Assembly (NCBI GenBank): GCA_003278345.1
Contig: QCFH01000009.1
Location: 1-57,431 of the forward strand
DNA length: 57,431 nucleotides
Reading direction: 5' to 3'
Source: Prochlorococcus sp. AG-363-C02
GTDB taxonomy: Bacteria; Cyanobacteriota; Cyanobacteriia; PCC-6307; Cyanobiaceae
This document shows positions 56,726-57,431 of the stretch, piece by piece; the first letter of the stretch is position 1, and the number at the start of each line of letters is the position of its first letter. The position numbers and the translations under genes were made by a program. The notes beneath the pieces are model-generated. The model was not told where the DNA came from. It made no database searches and saw nothing but the letters and a program-made list of their open reading frames with translations.

Positions 56726-57431
56726 TGAATCCCTTAGAAGAATCATTTTTTGATGAAATACCCTCAGCAAGAAGTGAAATAGAAAATATGAATCCATATT
56801 CTGCTCCTTTAGAAGGAAGAAGAAATCTACTGCGTCTTGATTTTAATGAAAATACAATCGGACCAAGTCCGAAAGTTCTGAAAACAATTCAATCCATAAG
56901 TTCTGAACAGATATCTATTTACCCTGAATATAATGGTCTAACAAAAGCTGTTGCAGATAATCTCAACTTATCTAACACCTCATTCCATAAACTTAATACA
57001 AATCAAATCGGAATATTTAATGGAGTTGATGCTGCGATTCATTCTATTTTTTATGCCTATGGAGATAGGAATAAAAAGTTTCTAACTACAGTTCCAACTT
57101 TTGGTTATTACAGTCCTTGCGCATCAATGCAAGGAATGGAAATAATTCAAATTCCTTACATAGGTGCAAATTTTGTATTCCCATTTAATGAAATCAAAAA
57201 AGCATTAATTGAGCTAGAGCCTAAAATTTTGATAATATGCAATCCTAATAATCCGACAGGTACAAATCTTTCAGCTGAAAAAATTATTGAGTTGGCACAA
57301 ATATCCACGAAAACATTAGTCGTAATAGATGAACTTTATGAGGCATTTTCAGGAGATAGTCTACTACCAATAATCAATTTTAATAAGCTAAAAAATATTA
57401 TTCTTCTTCGCTCACTTTCAAAGACTGCGGG
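56725..57431 (+). CDS. hisC: Histidinol-phosphate aminotransferase, partial (window end)
   Basis: N-terminal 235 residues only; the gene continues past the window. PLP class I aminotransferase: LDFNENTIGPSP near residue 40, IYPEYNGLTKAVADNL, the FNGVDAAIHSIFYAYGD segment, ICNPNNPTGT, VIDELYEAFSGD, and SLSKTAG ending at the PLP Lys motif. Role in histidine biosynthesis is the natural call. TAATG overlap with argS suggests co-transcription. The paralogue at 41.4 kb is a different enzyme. Confidence 0.88.
   Translation, partial: MNPLEESFFDEIPSARSEIENMNPYSAPLEGRRNLLRLDFNENTIGPSPKVLKTIQSISSEQISIYPEYNGLTKAVADNLNLSNTSFHKLNTNQIGIFNGVDAAIHSIFYAYGDRNKKFLTTVPTFGYYSPCASMQGMEIIQIPYIGANFVFPFNEIKKALIELEPKILIICNPNNPTGTNLSAEKIIELAQISTKTLVVIDELYEAFSGDSLLPIINFNKLKNIILLRSLSKTA

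Overview
The window is an AT-rich, densely packed stretch of a picocyanobacterial chromosome, almost certainly Prochlorococcus. The basis is a complete set of cyanobacterial genes (psbA, psbO, crtR, CP12, SulP/SbtA/SbtB bicarbonate transporters, Ycf20-like DUF565, DUF2555), short intergenic gaps, small proteins of marine-picocyanobacterial type, and a flavin thioredoxin reductase without NADPH motifs. The strain cannot be fixed from this sequence alone; a low-light lineage would fit but is inference. I see no phage, integron, insertion sequence, CRISPR array or rRNA operon. There is one tRNA (Leu-UAG).

Layout. 1-5 kb: tRNA-Leu, crtR, then gatC and a creatininase-family gene on the minus strand, mpg with no normal start codon, pyrB, and small conserved genes. 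5-11.4 kb: DUF2555-coaBC, psbO, sat, ftsH, and a KDPG-aldolase-like gene that starts inside ftsH. 11.4-17.3 kb: aroC and psbA (minus), a zinc carboxypeptidase-like aspartoacylase (minus), a Xi-type glutathione transferase-like protein, a DUF2301 membrane protein, CP12 and a small gene. 17.3-24.8 kb: obgE, an outer-membrane porin, a small secreted protein, mutS2, a VOC protein, hemB and a small cysteine-containing gene. 24.8-28.8 kb: a bicarbonate-uptake cluster (SulP/BicA-like, SbtA-like, SbtB) followed by a convergent thioredoxin reductase of ferredoxin-flavin type. 29-36 kb: two unknown proteins and an ABC1/UbiB-type kinase, enolase, glyoxalase I and clpB2. 36.2-39.8 kb: the secE-nusG-rplK-rplA-rplJ-rplL cluster with a highly structured L10 leader. 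39.8-57.4 kb: rnhA, pyrD, cobD-like, murG, an exported unknown protein, pgk, rbgA, rluD, a fused double ABC ATPase, the (p)ppGpp enzyme, DUF2062, mnmE, nadC, argS and the start of hisC (cut by the window end).

How the genes work together. Several genes serve photosynthesis and carbon fixation: D1 and PsbO of photosystem II, carotenoid hydroxylation, HemB for tetrapyrroles, bicarbonate uptake with its PII-like regulator, CP12 control of the Calvin cycle, and a probable ferredoxin-linked thioredoxin reductase. Lower glycolysis (pgk, eno), translation and RNA maturation genes make up most of the rest.

The best leads are: the mpg gene without a usable start; SbtB ending before its redox loop; the FFTR-like reductase; repeated TTGTAAA elements forming a hairpin in front of CP12; the rplL terminator being in frame with, and touching, rnhA; structured leaders of psbA, rplA and rplJ; and an exact 7-bp inverted repeat before rbgA. 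No clearly new multi-gene system was found. Many genes use GTG or TTG starts, so several start positions are judgement calls.
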